Below the pieces are notes generated by a model that saw only the letters and a program-made list of their open reading frames with translations, ran no database searches and was not told the DNA's origin. Source: Pohlia nutans (Eukaryota; Streptophyta; Bryopsida; Bryales; Mniaceae). From it: a stretch of DNA of 64,000 bases. A program made the position numbers and the translations under genes. The stretch is taken from the NCBI GenBank assembly GCA_022496805.1, contig CM040094.1:13167501-13231500 (forward strand), in the 5' to 3' direction. Positions 34,271-46,360 of the stretch are shown here, piece by piece. Numbering within the stretch: position 1 is the stretch's first letter; every line of letters begins with the position of its first letter.

Positions 34271-37200
34271 ATGACAATGCCAGTAGCTCGACGCGATTCG
34301 GGCGACACTCGAGTCATCGCGCATCTCGATCTGGATTGCTTCTACGTGCAAGGTAAGCTTTCATTTGCTCGTCATTTTTCTCCCATGCGTTTCCAATCCC
34401 ATAATACTGGATTCGTCGAAGCATTCTCGGACTTATTTGAAGACGATGATCTCGTCAAGTCTTCAAACGCATTGCGCAATGGTGTTCCTTTTTTTTTCTA
34501 AGTATCTTGTATTGCCGTTTCCATTGTCATTTCTGATCCCATGACACTGGATTCTTCGAAGCATTCTCGGACTCCGTATGACCATTCGAAGACGATGATC
34601 TCGTCAAGTCTTCAAACGCATTGCGCGATCGTGATCCTGTTTTTTTCTAAGTATCTTGTATTGCCGTTTCCATTGTCGGGATTGTTATTTCTGATCCCAT
34701 GACTCTGGATTCTTCGAAGCGTTTTCGGACTCCGTATGACCATCTGAAGACGATGATCTCGTCAAGTCTTCAAACGCATTGCGCAATGGTGTTCCTTTTT
34801 TTTTCTAAGTATCTTGTATTGCCGTTTCCACTGTCATTCCTGATCCCATGACATTGGATTCTTCGAAGCATTTTCGGACTCCTTATGACCATTTGCAGAC
34901 GATGATCTTCAAACGCATTGCGTAGTGATGATCAATCCTTATCTTGTATTGCTGTTTCCATTGTTGTTTCTGATCCTGTAACTGTACCTTCTATTCTTCG
35001 AGGAGGCATTCTTGTTAAGACCATTTGATGAGGATGATCTCATCAAATCTTCAAACTCATTGCTTAAGGATGGTTCTTAGTATCTTGTATTGTTGTTTCT
35101 GATCCCAGGCATTCTTGGACTCCTTATGACCATTTGAAGAGGATGATCTTCAAACGCATTGCGTACTGATGATCAATCCTTCTTCCTACGTATCTTGTAT
35201 TGCTGTTTCCATTGTTGTTTCTGATCCTATAACTGTACCTTCTATTCTTCGAGGAGGCATTCTTGGACTCAACCTTAAGACCATTTGATGAGGATGATCT
35301 CATCAAGTCTTCAAACTCATTGCTTAAGGATGGTTTTTAGTATCTTGTATTGCTGCGGGATTGTTGTTTCTGATCCCAGGCATTCTTGGACTCCTTATGA
35401 CCATTTGAAGAGGATGATCTGGTGCAAGTCTTTGACGAACGATGATCCTTTTTCTGATGATTCTTAGTATCTTACATTGCTGCGGGATTGTTGTTTTCTG
35501 ATCCCGCATTGTTGGACTTGTTGTGACCATTTAAAGAGGATGATCTTGTCAAGTCTTTAAACATCAGGAATTTAGGATTTTAAACGATTTCCGTGCAACA
35601 TCCGATATTTCATGGTTTTGTACATTTTTCGCATGGATTTTGCATGGATTTCTCGCTAATTCCGCACTTTGTTGATAACAAAAAGAGTGAATGTCGAAGC
35701 TGTGCGGATGCAGTGCACAATTAGCGCAAAATCCGTGCAAAAAATGTACGAACCCATGTGAAATATCTGATGTCGCACGGAAATTGTTTAAAATCCGTGG
35801 GGTCCTAAATTCTTGATGAACGCATTGCGGAATGAGGATTGAGTTGAGATGATTGGTTTTGATTGATGTGGCAGTGGAGCAGAGGAGGCGTCCAGAGCTG
35901 CGAGGGAAGCCCGTGGCCGTGGTGCAGTACAACCCGTGGAAAGGAGGGGGGCTCATTGCAGTGAGCTACGAAGCGCGCGAGTGCGGCGTGTTGCGCTGCA
36001 TGCGCGGTGATGACGCCAAAAAGATGTGCCCTGACATCGAGCTCCTGCGCGCGCCCTGGGCCGATGGGAATGCCCCTCTCAACTGGTACCGCGATGCTGG
36101 CACCGAGGTACAAAACTCCTCCTGTTTTTGTGTTTGTTTCTTTGCATGTTGAGTTTTGTGCAATTCGAAGCCTCAATTCTGCACAACTTCAACTGCTCCT
36201 TTCTAGGCCATCGTAGCTGCATTAGTAATTGCTTCCATTCCACACTTATACTCCCAACAATGGTAGCAGTTTTGAGAATCTAGGGAATGGCGGTATCTGA
36301 ACAATGGTAGCACTTTGAGAATCTAGAGAATGGCGGTATTTGAACGTGTGGAAATTCAGTATGCCACAATCTATGAAATAAAGATATTGAAATTTAGGAC
36401 CTCATTGATTTTTAACGATTTCCGTGCAACATCTGATATTTCATGGGTTTGTACATTTTTGCATGGATTTTGCACTAATTTTGTGCTAATTCTGCACTGA
36501 ATCCACACGACTTCTACATTCACTCTTTTTGTTATCAACAAAGTGTGGAATCCGTGTGGAATTAGCACGAAATCTATGCGGAAAATGTACAAACCCATGA
36601 AATATTGGATGTCGCACGAAAATCGTTTAAAATTCGTGGGTCCTAAATTCCTGATGCTATCATTAGGGAGAGTCAGAGTGTGAGCTTGTGAGGGGGGTCT
36701 CTCACCAAAATAGTTACTTTCTACTTGCGAATTGAAATTGTGGGGTTTTTGTCACCAACCTTCAAGGAGATAGGGGCCATGTCCTTGCTCAAAAGCTCGT
36801 TGCAAAAGTGCGTACAAAAACTAGGGAAAATGCTTGCACTTTGACACCCCCTACTCTCTTCTTTGGTGAGGGTCTTTCCGTTTTGAGTTCTGTGCAATTT
36901 TGAGCCTTTAATATTGCATGACTTCAGCTGCAAGATTCTCTCCTTTCTTTCATTAGGGGTGTCCGAGTGCAAGCTTGTGAGGGGAGACTCTGCAACGTGG
37001 TTCAGACATGTTGGTAGTCCATAATCCATGTCCACAACTGCAAGGCTCTCACCAAATTTTTTTCCTTCTACACGCAAATTGAATCTGCAATTAGACAAGA
37101 GCCACGACCTTGCTCCAAAGCTTGTTGCAAAACGCAAGTCTTGCACTCTAATAACATCCATTTTTTTTTTCTTCCTTTTCATATTGACTAGTGTGGCCTT

Positions 37201-40200
37201 GTGCCGTTGGCCCAGATGCTCCGCGTTTTTTACATGTGGCCCGTGCTCCCGTGCGTTCCTTGTGTACCCGTGCTCCCGTGCGTTCCTCGTGTACCCGTGC
37301 GTTCCATGTGTACATGTGTGTTCTCTGTGTTCCCAATGTTTCCATGAGTTCCCCGTGTACCTGTATGTTCCCAACGTATATGGTGTTCGCGTGTGTTTTT
37401 TGTGTTCCCCGTGCTTTTGCTTTTCCTTTTCTTTTTTAGAATAATTTATCCATAATTTAATTCAATTTAAGGTGACAAAATTTGATTAAAAATCCATAAC
37501 TTTCACACCGTAGGTCCAAAAAAGTACAAAACAACTTTCGTGCACCCCTACTCATCAAGAGCTTTTTGACAATGCCAAGAATGACATCAAAAACCCCTTA
37601 TTTCATTTTTCATAATCTAATTCAATTTACAATACGGTAATTCAATTAAAAATCCATAACGCAATGAAACAAACTTTGTGCACCCCTACTCTTTGTTAGT
37701 ACCAAGAATGTGACTAGGGGATGTACAGTTAGGGAGATCTCAACATAAAAAAACAAACAAAACAAACAACGTGTCTTAAGGTATGGATGCAATGAACCTT
37801 CAATTTCAAGATTCTCTTCTTCTTTTTTTTTTTTTTTTGGAGCCTTGTAAGGTTTTTATTTTATTCTTGAGCCTCAAATTCTCATCAAAAAATTAGTCCG
37901 CACGGAGAGTTTTCAACTCTTGTTTGAGAATTACCTCTTATTGCAGAACACAAGTCTTGTGCTCTCATTAATATCCTGTTGATTGACCTCAGTTACCAAC
38001 AGAAACTCATGTATTCATACACTTGGTTGGCTTTCAATTAGCAAGTGGTGTAAACATGACTTCGCTACTATCTTTGAATGGAGATTGGGTTTTGCAGCTT
38101 AGAGTGCAACCTCCCTCTCACTTTGAAATTCATACATAGTGATAATAATTTGCTCTCAACCGATTTGGTTCTTGTTACCAAGGATCTCTCCACACCTCTA
38201 TGCATCACCCAAACCTACATATCTCAACCTTCGTGGAAAAACTAAACTAGCTAAAAATAGTCATTTTGGACCGTATGTTATGGAATGCAGTAAAACAATA
38301 AAAATCGATTTCTGAGCGATTTAAAAAAACCACCTCAAATTCTATTTTTAGCTAGTTTAGTTTTTCCATGGAGGGTGAGATATGTTTAAAGTGAGGCAAC
38401 CAGTATCCTCTACCCTAAACAATCATCGACTCCAAGGAAAGTAACCAAGCATCGCTTGCTGTGAATATTGGTAATCCATTGATCAGCTTTTTAGTGCCAA
38501 ACGGCTCCCAAGTTGATTTTTTGGTTACTGAAAGGAAAGAAGTTTGGATTTTGGGGTGCCAGAAACTTCCAAATGCGTTTCTAAAATCCAAAATGAATTG
38601 CAAGTTGCCTTTATAATGTTGCAAGTTCGGTGGTACTGAGTCTGGGATTGTTGCACACAGGTGGTGACGGTGCTGTCACGTGGCGGGGTTTGTGAGAGAG
38701 CATCGATTGATGAGGTGTATTTGGACATCACGGAAGCTGCAGCTGCCAGATTACTCAAGGACTTCCCCTTCACGCTTGAGTCTCTTTCAGAGGAAGCTCG
38801 CAAATCTCACATTCTAGGCCTTGAAGAGGTAACCACAATGACCAGATTTTTGCTCCAAATTCTTTTAGCAATGGACACCCTCCCCACAGCTCTCATTAGT
38901 CCAAAAAATATATATATTTATGTGTACAATTTGAAACCGAGAGTCAGTAATTATGGCCTAAAAGTTTTGCAGTGTCAAACTACTGTGAAACCTTATTTCC
39001 TTTCTTTTTAACCCCTAAATGTCCCAGATTAAATGCCTTGCAACTTTCTCTTATGATTTCGGATGGCTTTCATCCAAGTCACCTTTGTAAGACTATTAAA
39101 TTCTTTACCAATTACAATAGTTCTCTTGTGAAGAGGCGTTGTTTATAATATTGGAGAAGCCTCCAACTGTAAGTAAGTCAAATTTGTTGGGTAGATTTTA
39201 TGCTTGCAATGGTCCTCTCATGTACACCTCATGTACATATGAGCCATGCTAATATTTATCTTTGAGGCTAGTATCTACTTGTGTTCAATGGATCGGTATT
39301 ATATATCTTCTAGTACTATATATCTTCATGAACAGACCAAGGATTTGTGGTTTTATGATGACAAATTCAATTGATCATATTGTGAAAAATATAATTCAGA
39401 TGGGACCAAGTTTTACATCACTGGAATCAATGAAGAACATTGCACGTGTTGGTCGAAAACAAATAAAGTTGAACAAAAGAAACTCCACATAGGACCTACT
39501 CAAAAATGCTAAAAAAAGCATGAGGCCTAATTTGGGTCATATAAACGTTGTAAGAATCAAGTTCCATAAATCTGATTTTGAGCATGGATTCTGATTCTCA
39601 AAGGGTGTTCTGAATTGGTTCTAAAGATTGTTGTGTGTGCATTTTTGCATACAAAAGTTGCAAATTCCAGGAAACCTATTTTTTTTGTGATCGTTATGTT
39701 TTTTGTGGTTGTAACTGGTGGGCAATGTGATCCAGGATGGTGCAAATGCAATGACAGCAGGGGAGTGGTTTGGTCAAAAGGACTCTCCTCGGTGTGATGC
39801 ACTGCTGGCATGTGGGGCTGTTATTGTTGCTGAGCTTCGAGCCGCAGTTTTAACAGAGACGCAGTTCACATGCTCTGCCGGTATTGCTCACAACAAGGTA
39901 TGTGTGGACCTGAGATGTTGATAAGCTATCAATTCAGGGGCATGTTGAATGCTATTCAAACTCTTGGTTCTCGACGAATCAAATTTTGAATCAGACCTGA
40001 TTAATGTTAACCATTAAAGGACCATAAGGCCACCACGTGGCTCCTGTTTTTTTTAGTAATTTTGAGTAGGTTTTATGTAGCTTCTTTTTCTTAATTTAAA
40101 AATAATAATTATTCAACATATGCAATGTTCTTCACTAATTCTAGTGATATAAAATTTGGTCCCATCCAAATTATGATTTTCACAATATGATCGTTTAAAC

Positions 40201-43200
40201 TTGTCATTGTAAACCATGAATCCTTGGTCCTTTAGGGGTTAAGGTAGAGGCACTAAAGTCGTTATCCTATACCAACAGCAATTCATTTATCTTCACACTT
40301 GGTTGGATTTGTTAGGAAGTGGTGTAAACATGACTTGGCTAAATGTCTATGGCCACTGATCTTTCAATAGAATTGCGGTCGTCTGCTGCACTTGTAGTGT
40401 TTACAATCTCCTACTGTAAGGAGTTCATAATAATTTGATCTCAGCAGAGTTGGCTCTTTTACCTAAAGTGATCTCTCTTAAGCTCTATAGATCTCCCAAA
40501 AAGCACACTTCTAAAGGACCAAGAAGTCCAAATTGAACCTCATGTTTTTTTAATAGGAGTTTCTTTTGTTTAAATTTAATTATTTTTATGACCAACACAT
40601 GCAATATACTTCACTGATTCTGGTGGTATGAAATTTGGTCCTATCTAAATTTTTTATTTTTCACAATTGTGATCGATTGAAAACCTTGAATCCTTGGTCC
40701 TTTAGGGGATATGTTAAAACGTAAATGGTTTCCTCTATGATTCACAAATGTGAACACCTTGTGTAATAATGTGATATTAAGCTGTGGGTTTACTTCTTTT
40801 ATGACAGATGTTGGCCAAGCTCACAAGTAGCATGCACAAGCCTGCTCAGCAAACTGTTATACCTGCATCATATGTTCCTACACTACTGGCATCACTACCA
40901 CTGAAAAAGATGTGAGTAGCTCATGCGATTTTTTAGCCTTTTTGAGTAGGTCCTATGTGGAAACCCTTTTGTTTAAATTTATTTGTTTCTTTATCAACAC
41001 ATGCAATGTTCTTCATTGATTCTGGTGATATAAAACTTGGTCCCATCTGAATTATATTTTTCACAATACGATCGATTGAATTTGCCTGACATGTGGCTAT
41101 CTGTGGGATTCTTATTGCTGTAGTCAGCGGCTGGGGGGCAAGCTTGGAAAAGCCTTGCAGGAGGATCTTGGTGTGAAAACTCCGGGTGACCTGCTGCCAT
41201 TCTCGCAGCTCAAACTGCAAGAGCTCTATGGTGTTAATACTGGGTACGTATGTCTGCTCTTCCTTCTCTCTTGGTGTGTTGCAATGGTTACGAGTCCAGA
41301 AAATGAACCCCTAAGTGCATGAACTAAAATAGAAAGACCTATTTGAAAATGCACATTTAATTATAGTAACTTTCTAAACATATCCTTACCATTTGATACA
41401 CAGTCTAACCTCGATAATGTCACTCTTGTTAATGGAACACCTTGATATTGTCACCTATAACTTCGAAACCGAATTTCCTAGTGTAAAACTCCCTCGTTAT
41501 TATCCCTATCACTCTTGATAATGTCACTATTTTTTTTCAAAACATGTAGTGTAAGTGTGATATTATCAAGTAGTATGGATGAAAAAAGGGCCGGATAGAT
41601 GACGTTGGCATCTCCGCCCGCCTTTCCGCTTGGATCTTTGCCTGGATCTTTGTTATTTTCTTTTGTACATTGTAATTTTTATTTGAATTTCTACCTATTT
41701 TTTGATAATATCACATTATGCACAAATCTTCCAAATGTGACATTATCAAAAATGTCACACCTTGTTTATATCACACTCTTTGGTGAAACGGATGGTGTGA
41801 CATTATCAAGGTTAGACTGTACTTCCTTCTTTCCAATGATATATTTCATAAGATTCCTAAATATTTCTTTCAACTCCTGGAAGCAGCCACTTTTGGTGTC
41901 AATGCTTTCATTCTCTCATGGTGTGGGTTGCAACGGCTGCGAGTTCTATTGCTGCAGCAAATGATTATCTCTTGGGTGTTCCGTTGCATGAGTTTGAGTG
42001 ATGAATTAAATTTTCTGTTGCACTTTGCAGCACTTGGTTATGGAACATGGCGCGAGGTAAAAATGGAGACGAGGTCCAAGGCCGTGTTCTTACAAAAAGC
42101 CACAGTTGTAGTAGAGCGTTTCCAGGTCCCAAAGCACTCACGAGCATGACTTCTGTGAGTTTCACTGATTCCAGCTTTATCCTGGCTTTTGGTTGTGTAT
42201 AGTTTTGCGTATGGATACCATATTGGAAACAGTATTAAAAAAATACTTACCTAATAATTATATAAGAAACAATGTAAATCATTGATATTGATCTTATATA
42301 GTTACCCGTATGGTATAAGAAAATTCTTACATTCAGTCCAAATTTCAGTTGGTTCTATATAAGTTTATTATGGAATCGTCTTCTTTGGAGTTTCCTGATG
42401 TCTCTACAAAGACACATGCTATCCAATCACGTGTCTCCCAGTTTGACGTGTTTGGACCGAGTCTATCTATCTATGTATATATAGATAATCTAGACATCAC
42501 AAAATTCAACCGAATTTTCTACTACCCCAAAACGACCATTTAGTATGGGTGATTAATCGGCAAACATAACAATTAGTATGTCCAATCTAACTACGCCACC
42601 GGTGCACATCACGAATGCTATAACACCACCATCACAAGTGATACTAAATAACCATTGTAGAGTTTTGGACGAACTTGTGACATGAGCTCAGGGAAGTCAC
42701 TTAGTGTAAATTTTGGGTACATATGAGCGAACAAAGGGAATTTAATGAGGGGCTATGAAATAATTGGAATATTCCACTATTTATAGTATATTTTGATATA
42801 TTCCATATATATTTTAGGAATGTTCTTAAAACATTCCCAAATTGGTTTTAAAACACCCTATATTACTTCTATAAATTTATAATTTTTATCTCCAATGAAT
42901 AAAAGACACCCTATACTTGTTCTCTTGTAGTTATCTAAATTCTTGACAGTGACTTCCGCAGGGACATGAGGCCACATATAAAAAGGAGGATCTTGTAAGG
43001 TTCTGAATATCTTTTGGCATGAGGCTGCAGAAGTTGTGTGTTTGCTTTCCACCACTTTGTCACGTTTTAGTTTATATTGAATTGCAGGTCGTGCATTGGC
43101 TTGGAGAGCTGGGCGACCGACTTCAAGAACAGCTTGATCTGGACTTGGAGTTACATAACCGGAAAGCAAAACTTCTTGTGTTCCATGCAACAGTTCATCT

Positions 43201-45372
43201 GGTTAGCAAAGCTGAACTTCTCTCACAGATATATAGCGATCAGCTCTAAGTAGTTTTGTCCACTTCTTGTTTTTCCATTTCTTGAGTACTATGCTCTTAA
43301 CCCCTAAACATACCAACCCTTTGAATAGAAGTAGATTCTAGCCTCAAAAGTAGATATTAGCATGGCTCAGATGTACATGAGGTGTACATGAGAAGACCAT
43401 TGCAAGCATAAAATCTACCCAAAATATTTGACATACTTGTAGTTGGAGGACTCTCCAATATTATCAACAGGGGCCCCCATCACAAAAGATTTATTGTAAT
43501 TGGTAGAGAATTTAATAGGCTTTCAAAGGTGACTTGGATGAAAATCATCTGAGGTTGTATGAGAAAGTTACAAGGCTTTGAATATGTTCGTGATCTAGTT
43601 TCTGGACGCTGGGACGTTTAGGGGTTAAAATTGATTATAACCTATTTGTTGCCTGCAGCGTGGAGGGAGCCAACCTGCAAAGAGATTTCCCTCAAAATCA
43701 TGCCCTCTGCGCTACGGGAAAGAAAAGATACTGGCAGATGCCCGCATTCTTTTTGAACGTGGTCTCCGGGACTTCTGTCCTTTGAATCAAAGCCTTTCTC
43801 CTGGCAAGGAAAGTGGTAGCAAGAGCTGCAATTGGGCAGTCACTCTTATTTCTATCGGAGCAGGTGATATATCAGCTGTACCAACGGTGAGTTCTGTACA
43901 CACTGCTCCAAACTCCAACTCCAATGGTAGATTTGAGTTTGCAGAAGTGTAATTAGTCTGCTATGCTACAGAATACTCATCAATTATCCTCATTTTGAAG
44001 AGGTGCAAGTGAAATCACAATGTAAAAGTGGGAGTGAACTGATTTTCATCTTCCACATCCCTTTTTGTAAACCTCCATCGCTTCGTTTGATTGAAAATTT
44101 GAATTCACAGCTCGGGGAAGTCACTTAGTGTAAAGTTTGGTATACATTAATGAACAATGAGTATTTAATGGGGGGCTATGAAATAATTATAAAATTATAC
44201 TATACACAGTATATTTAGGGTATATTTGTGATATATTCTAGGAATATTCCCGGTTTGGTTTTAAAAACACCCTATGTTACTTCTAAAAATTTATAATTTT
44301 TATCTCAAATGAATAAAAGACACCCTTTATTTGTTCTCTCATGGTTTCTAAATTTTTGATAGTGACTTCCCTGGGATTCACAGGGGTACAATTAGTCTCG
44401 GTGTACTCCATTGAATTGTCAATTACAAAGTGAAAAGTGGAGATGAGATCTTACAATTCAATCTAAATATTTGGGTAAAACTCTAACAAAGATATCATGT
44501 GAATGTGCTGCATATATGGTAAGTTGAAGCTCTTCTCATCAAGTTCATGCATTCCGGGCACCACCTAGAAATATTCTCCGTCTCGTAGAGAGCTCCTTTG
44601 AATTGATAATTGTATGCATTGGTTGTTGTTACATGACTCTTTGTTGCTGTTGACTTGACAGGGAGTGAACCCTATCAGTAGCTTCTTTACAGCACCGTCA
44701 CGGTCAAATCCTCTTCCCACAACAACATCAACTGGCCAACACCGTGTGGAGCATTGTGAAACAAGTGAAGGATCTAGCTCCAGAACACCTTTGAGTAATA
44801 ACCTTGAAGAAATGCCAGACGAAGGAAGTGGATTTATGAAACCTTGCAGTTTGGAGGATGATGACAGAAACTCTGACGAAGATGTACAGTGCACTCCAGC
44901 ATTTGGTAGCATTGGGAGTCCTGTGCAACAGCAGAGCCATTTCCAGTTAATATTCGAAAGTGATGACCGAAACTCTATGAGTGCAAAGCCTTCTTATTGT
45001 TCAGGGGATTTGGAGCCAAGTTTGATACAATGCTCCCCAGTAGAGAATTCTACCTGTGTACCATCTGAAGCAGGAACTAGCTCTGAAGTTAATACAGAGA
45101 AGGCATTGCCATTTTCGACTGAAACTTTGCAGGTGCCTGCCAAACCAGCAAGCTCATTGAAGGACCTGTGGCAACGGAATGGGAAGCGAGGCTCTGGCAG
45201 CATCCGGTGGGAGGGTTACAAGCAAGAGGAGATTGATGAAGAGGTTTTGGCCCAACTGCCAGCTGAGATTCAGATGGAGCTTCGAAGCTCTTTGAAACTG
45301 AACCGGCCTCTTAAGCAGCGTCCCACCAAACGCCCAAGTAATATCAGTGATTTCTTCCCGTCTTCCAAGTAG
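34271..45372 (+). CDS. POLH: DNA polymerase eta (Y-family translesion polymerase)
   Basis: Ten exons: 34271-34352, 35875-36107, 38661-38828, 39736-39897, 40808-40911, 41124-41243, 42031-42154, 43088-43201, 43659-43886 and 44662-45372. They join in frame to 681 residues (Arabidopsis POLH is about 670). The enzyme copies past UV cyclobutane dimers in the nucleus. Metal-binding residues are visible: D20 in HLDLDCFYVQ and D122-E123 in SIDEVYLD. Also present are GGGLIAVSYEARECGVLRCM (finger), CSAGIAHNK (palm), the thumb helix-hairpin-helix (KLGKALQEDLG) and the little-finger domain with FPSKSCPLRYG. The C-terminus has a UBM-type ubiquitin-binding motif (VLAQLPAEIQMEL, about 640-652) and a PIP-like end (SNISDFF, lacking the Gln). 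No zinc-finger UBZ is seen, as expected for plants. Introns 1, 3, 4, 5, 6, 7, 8 and 9 hold repeats. Confidence 0.96.
34390..35565. repeat. Degenerate tandem array in POLH intron 1
   Basis: About eight or nine units of roughly 100-160 bp, each with 'attcttcgaagcattct', 'gacgatgatctcgtcaagtc' and 'agtatcttgtattgc'. Units become more diverged toward the 3' end. It begins only about 40 bp inside the intron. One short ORF runs from exon 1 into the first unit. Confidence 0.85.
35571..35809. repeat. Long-inverted-repeat MITE, copy 1 (POLH intron 1)
   Basis: TTTAGGATTTTAAACGATTT on the left is inverted to 'aaattgtttaaaatccgtgg' plus GGTCCTAAA on the right. Both arms extend almost to the centre ('cgtgcaacatccgatattt' / 'tgtcgcacgg'). 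Superfamily unknown. Confidence 0.7.
36393..36648. repeat. Long-inverted-repeat MITE, copy 2 (POLH intron 2)
   Basis: Same family as 35571: TTTAGGACCTCATTG ... GGGTCCTAAA, with near full-length hairpin arms. It lies only 285 bp past exon 2. Confidence 0.7.
36672..37150. repeat. Diverged direct duplication in POLH intron 2
   Basis: 36672-36850 and 36966-37150 share 'gagtg(t/c)(g/a)agcttgtgagggg', 'ctctcaccaaa' and 'cttgctc(a/c)aaagct(c/t)gttgcaaaa' in the same order. No coding function is apparent. Confidence 0.55.
37246..37425. repeat. GT-rich tandem repeat, about 21-bp period
   Basis: Repeats of 'gtgcgttcctcgtgtacccg' degenerate toward the right. It creates artificial His/Thr/Arg- or Val/Pro/Cys-rich ORFs on both strands. 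It lies in POLH intron 2. Confidence 0.8.
39013..39297 (-). repeat. TTAA-type MITE, family C, reverse, right end decayed
   Basis: Starts TTAA-CCCCTAAATGTCCCAG (TTAA 39009-39012) in POLH intron 3. The far end, ttcaatggatcggta, is the decayed family C left end. Confidence 0.72.
39330..39540 (+). repeat. TTAA-type MITE, family A, ends lost
   Basis: Internal family A ('gatgggaccaagttttacatc', 'ggacctactcaaaaatgct'), abutting the family C copy. Neither TTAA remains. Confidence 0.65.
40011..40238 (-). repeat. TTAA-type MITE, family A, POLH intron 4
   Basis: TTAA at 40007-40010 and 40239-40242; ends CCATTAAAGGACC and CCTTGGTCCTTTAGGGG. 228 bp, reverse orientation. Confidence 0.88.
40507..40708 (-). 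repeat. TTAA-type MITE, family A, degraded, POLH intron 4
   Basis: CTAAAGGACCAAGAAG ... CCTTGGTCCTTTAGGGG; flanking TTAA lost on both sides (right side GATA). Confidence 0.7.
40929..41084 (-). repeat. TTAA-type MITE, family A, internal fragment, POLH intron 5
   Basis: Only the interior is left ('gagtaggtcctatgtgga', 'tgatataaaacttggtccc'). It begins 17 bp after the exon 5 donor and ends about 40 bp before exon 6, so it makes up most of a 212-bp intron. Confidence 0.7.
41401..41819. repeat. Pogo-like TA element, POLH intron 6
   Basis: Inverted ends CAGTCTAACCTCGATAATGT and CATTATCAAGGTTAGACTG. TA follows on the right (41820-41821); the left dinucleotide is CA, one change from TA. CAGT-Nn-AACCTYGATAA is the typical pogo/Tigger terminus. 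419 bp with no transposase ORF. Confidence 0.7.
42689..42963. repeat. Dispersed inverted-end element, copy 1 (POLH intron 7)
   Basis: Ends CAGGGAAGTCACT / AGTGACTTCCGCAGGG. Colinear with 44112-44375 through 'ggggctatgaaataatt' and 'ataaaagacaccct'. Confidence 0.65.
43301..43624 (+). repeat. TTAA-type MITE, family C, POLH intron 8
   Basis: TTAA at 43297-43300 and 43625-43628; ends CCCCTAAACATACC and CTGGGACGTTTAGGGG. 324 bp; its right TTAA is 31 bp before exon 9. Confidence 0.9.
44112..44375. repeat. Dispersed inverted-end element, copy 2 (POLH intron 9)
   Basis: CGGGGAAGTCACT ... AGTGACTTCCCTGGG, same orientation and interior as 42689-42963. Confidence 0.65.
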
Positions 45373-45598
45373 ACTGATTCTAAACTCTGTGGCAGAGTTT
45401 TGGAAGTTCTGCATTCCGTTTTCCAACTTCTGAAGACCTCGCCACATACAACCCCCATCAGGTGAGACCTTGTAAAACAACCAAGTGGCAGCTTTGGCTT
45501 GTTTTATCCAGGAAGCTCTGTTTGATGTTTACAACCAAACTGGTACGGAGTATTCCATTTCAAACTGGTGTACCATGTTTACAAACTGAGTTTCTTAA

Positions 45599-45818
45599 CC
45601 CCTAAAGGACCAAGGATTCATGGTTTTAAAATGACAAGTTTAAACGATCATATTGTGGAAATTATAATTTGAATGAGACCAGATTTTATATCACTGGAAT
45701 TAGTGAAGAATATTACATATGTTGAATTAAAAATAAAATAAAAATCAACAAAAAAGAATCTACATAAAACCTACTCAAAATCACTGAAAAAATAGGTGGC
45801 CTTATGGTTCTTTAGGGG
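45599..45818 (+). repeat. TTAA-type MITE, family A, downstream of POLH
   Basis: TTAA at 45595-45598 and 45819-45822; ends CCCCTAAAGGACCAAG and GGTTCTTTAGGGG. 220 bp, 220 bp after the POLH stop, so possibly within its 3' UTR. Confidence 0.9.
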
Positions 45819-46087
45819 TTAACTAGTGGAGAGGTTATGTTTACGCAATCAACACATGCAACCTTCATTTCAAGACTTGAGTCTCCAAGAAATGATCTTC
45901 TTCTCCGACATGGATCACTGACAGATTGCCATCTGGTAAGAAAAGGGAAAACGAAACAGTGCTTTTACATTAAATAAGGCATCAGCACCAATGGCATACA
46001 CATTCTTGAGACCACCCATAACCTCATGTGTAACAACAGCAGAATCTCTCATCTTTCGTTTGTTCTATAGTAGCCTACCTAAAGTAA

Positions 46088-46327
46088 GGGCCGCTTCACA
46101 CTATGGCCGTCCAAGTCGAGAGGCCGTGGGATTGAGAGTCCAAACTTTGTTGAGAGTCCAAAGAAATCTACTGAAAATAGCCAATAAAATATAGTTTTCA
46201 TTTTTTATGAAAAGAAATCGACGGCCTCTCGACCATAGTTTGGGTTTCCATTCCCGTCCGACCCAAACTTCCTCTCGAGAGGCCGTCACCTTGGTCAAAA
46301 AGTGTTGCCATGTAAGCATTTTGGAGG
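46088..46327. repeat. Truncated PIF/Harbinger-like MITE
   Basis: Inverted partner of 14705-15056 ('gcttcacactatggccgt', 'gtcgagaggccgt', 'ggaccatagtttgggt'-like). TAA at 46085-46087 only; the other end is missing, replaced by the CCCTAAA run. Confidence 0.65.
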
Positions 46328-46337
46328 TCCACGGCCT

Positions 46338-46360
46338 TACCCTAAACCCTAAACCCTAAG
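46338..46360. repeat. Short interstitial CCCTAAA (plant telomere-type) run
   Basis: About three consecutive CCCTAAA heptamers. It could be a telo-box cluster of a promoter or a scar of repair at the MITE break point next to it. Confidence 0.7.

Noticed and set aside
36721..37444. Long ORF of 217 codons on the minus strand and a 138-codon ORF on the plus strand.
   Set aside because: They lie in POLH intron 2 and are built largely from the 21-bp tandem repeat; no family resemblance.
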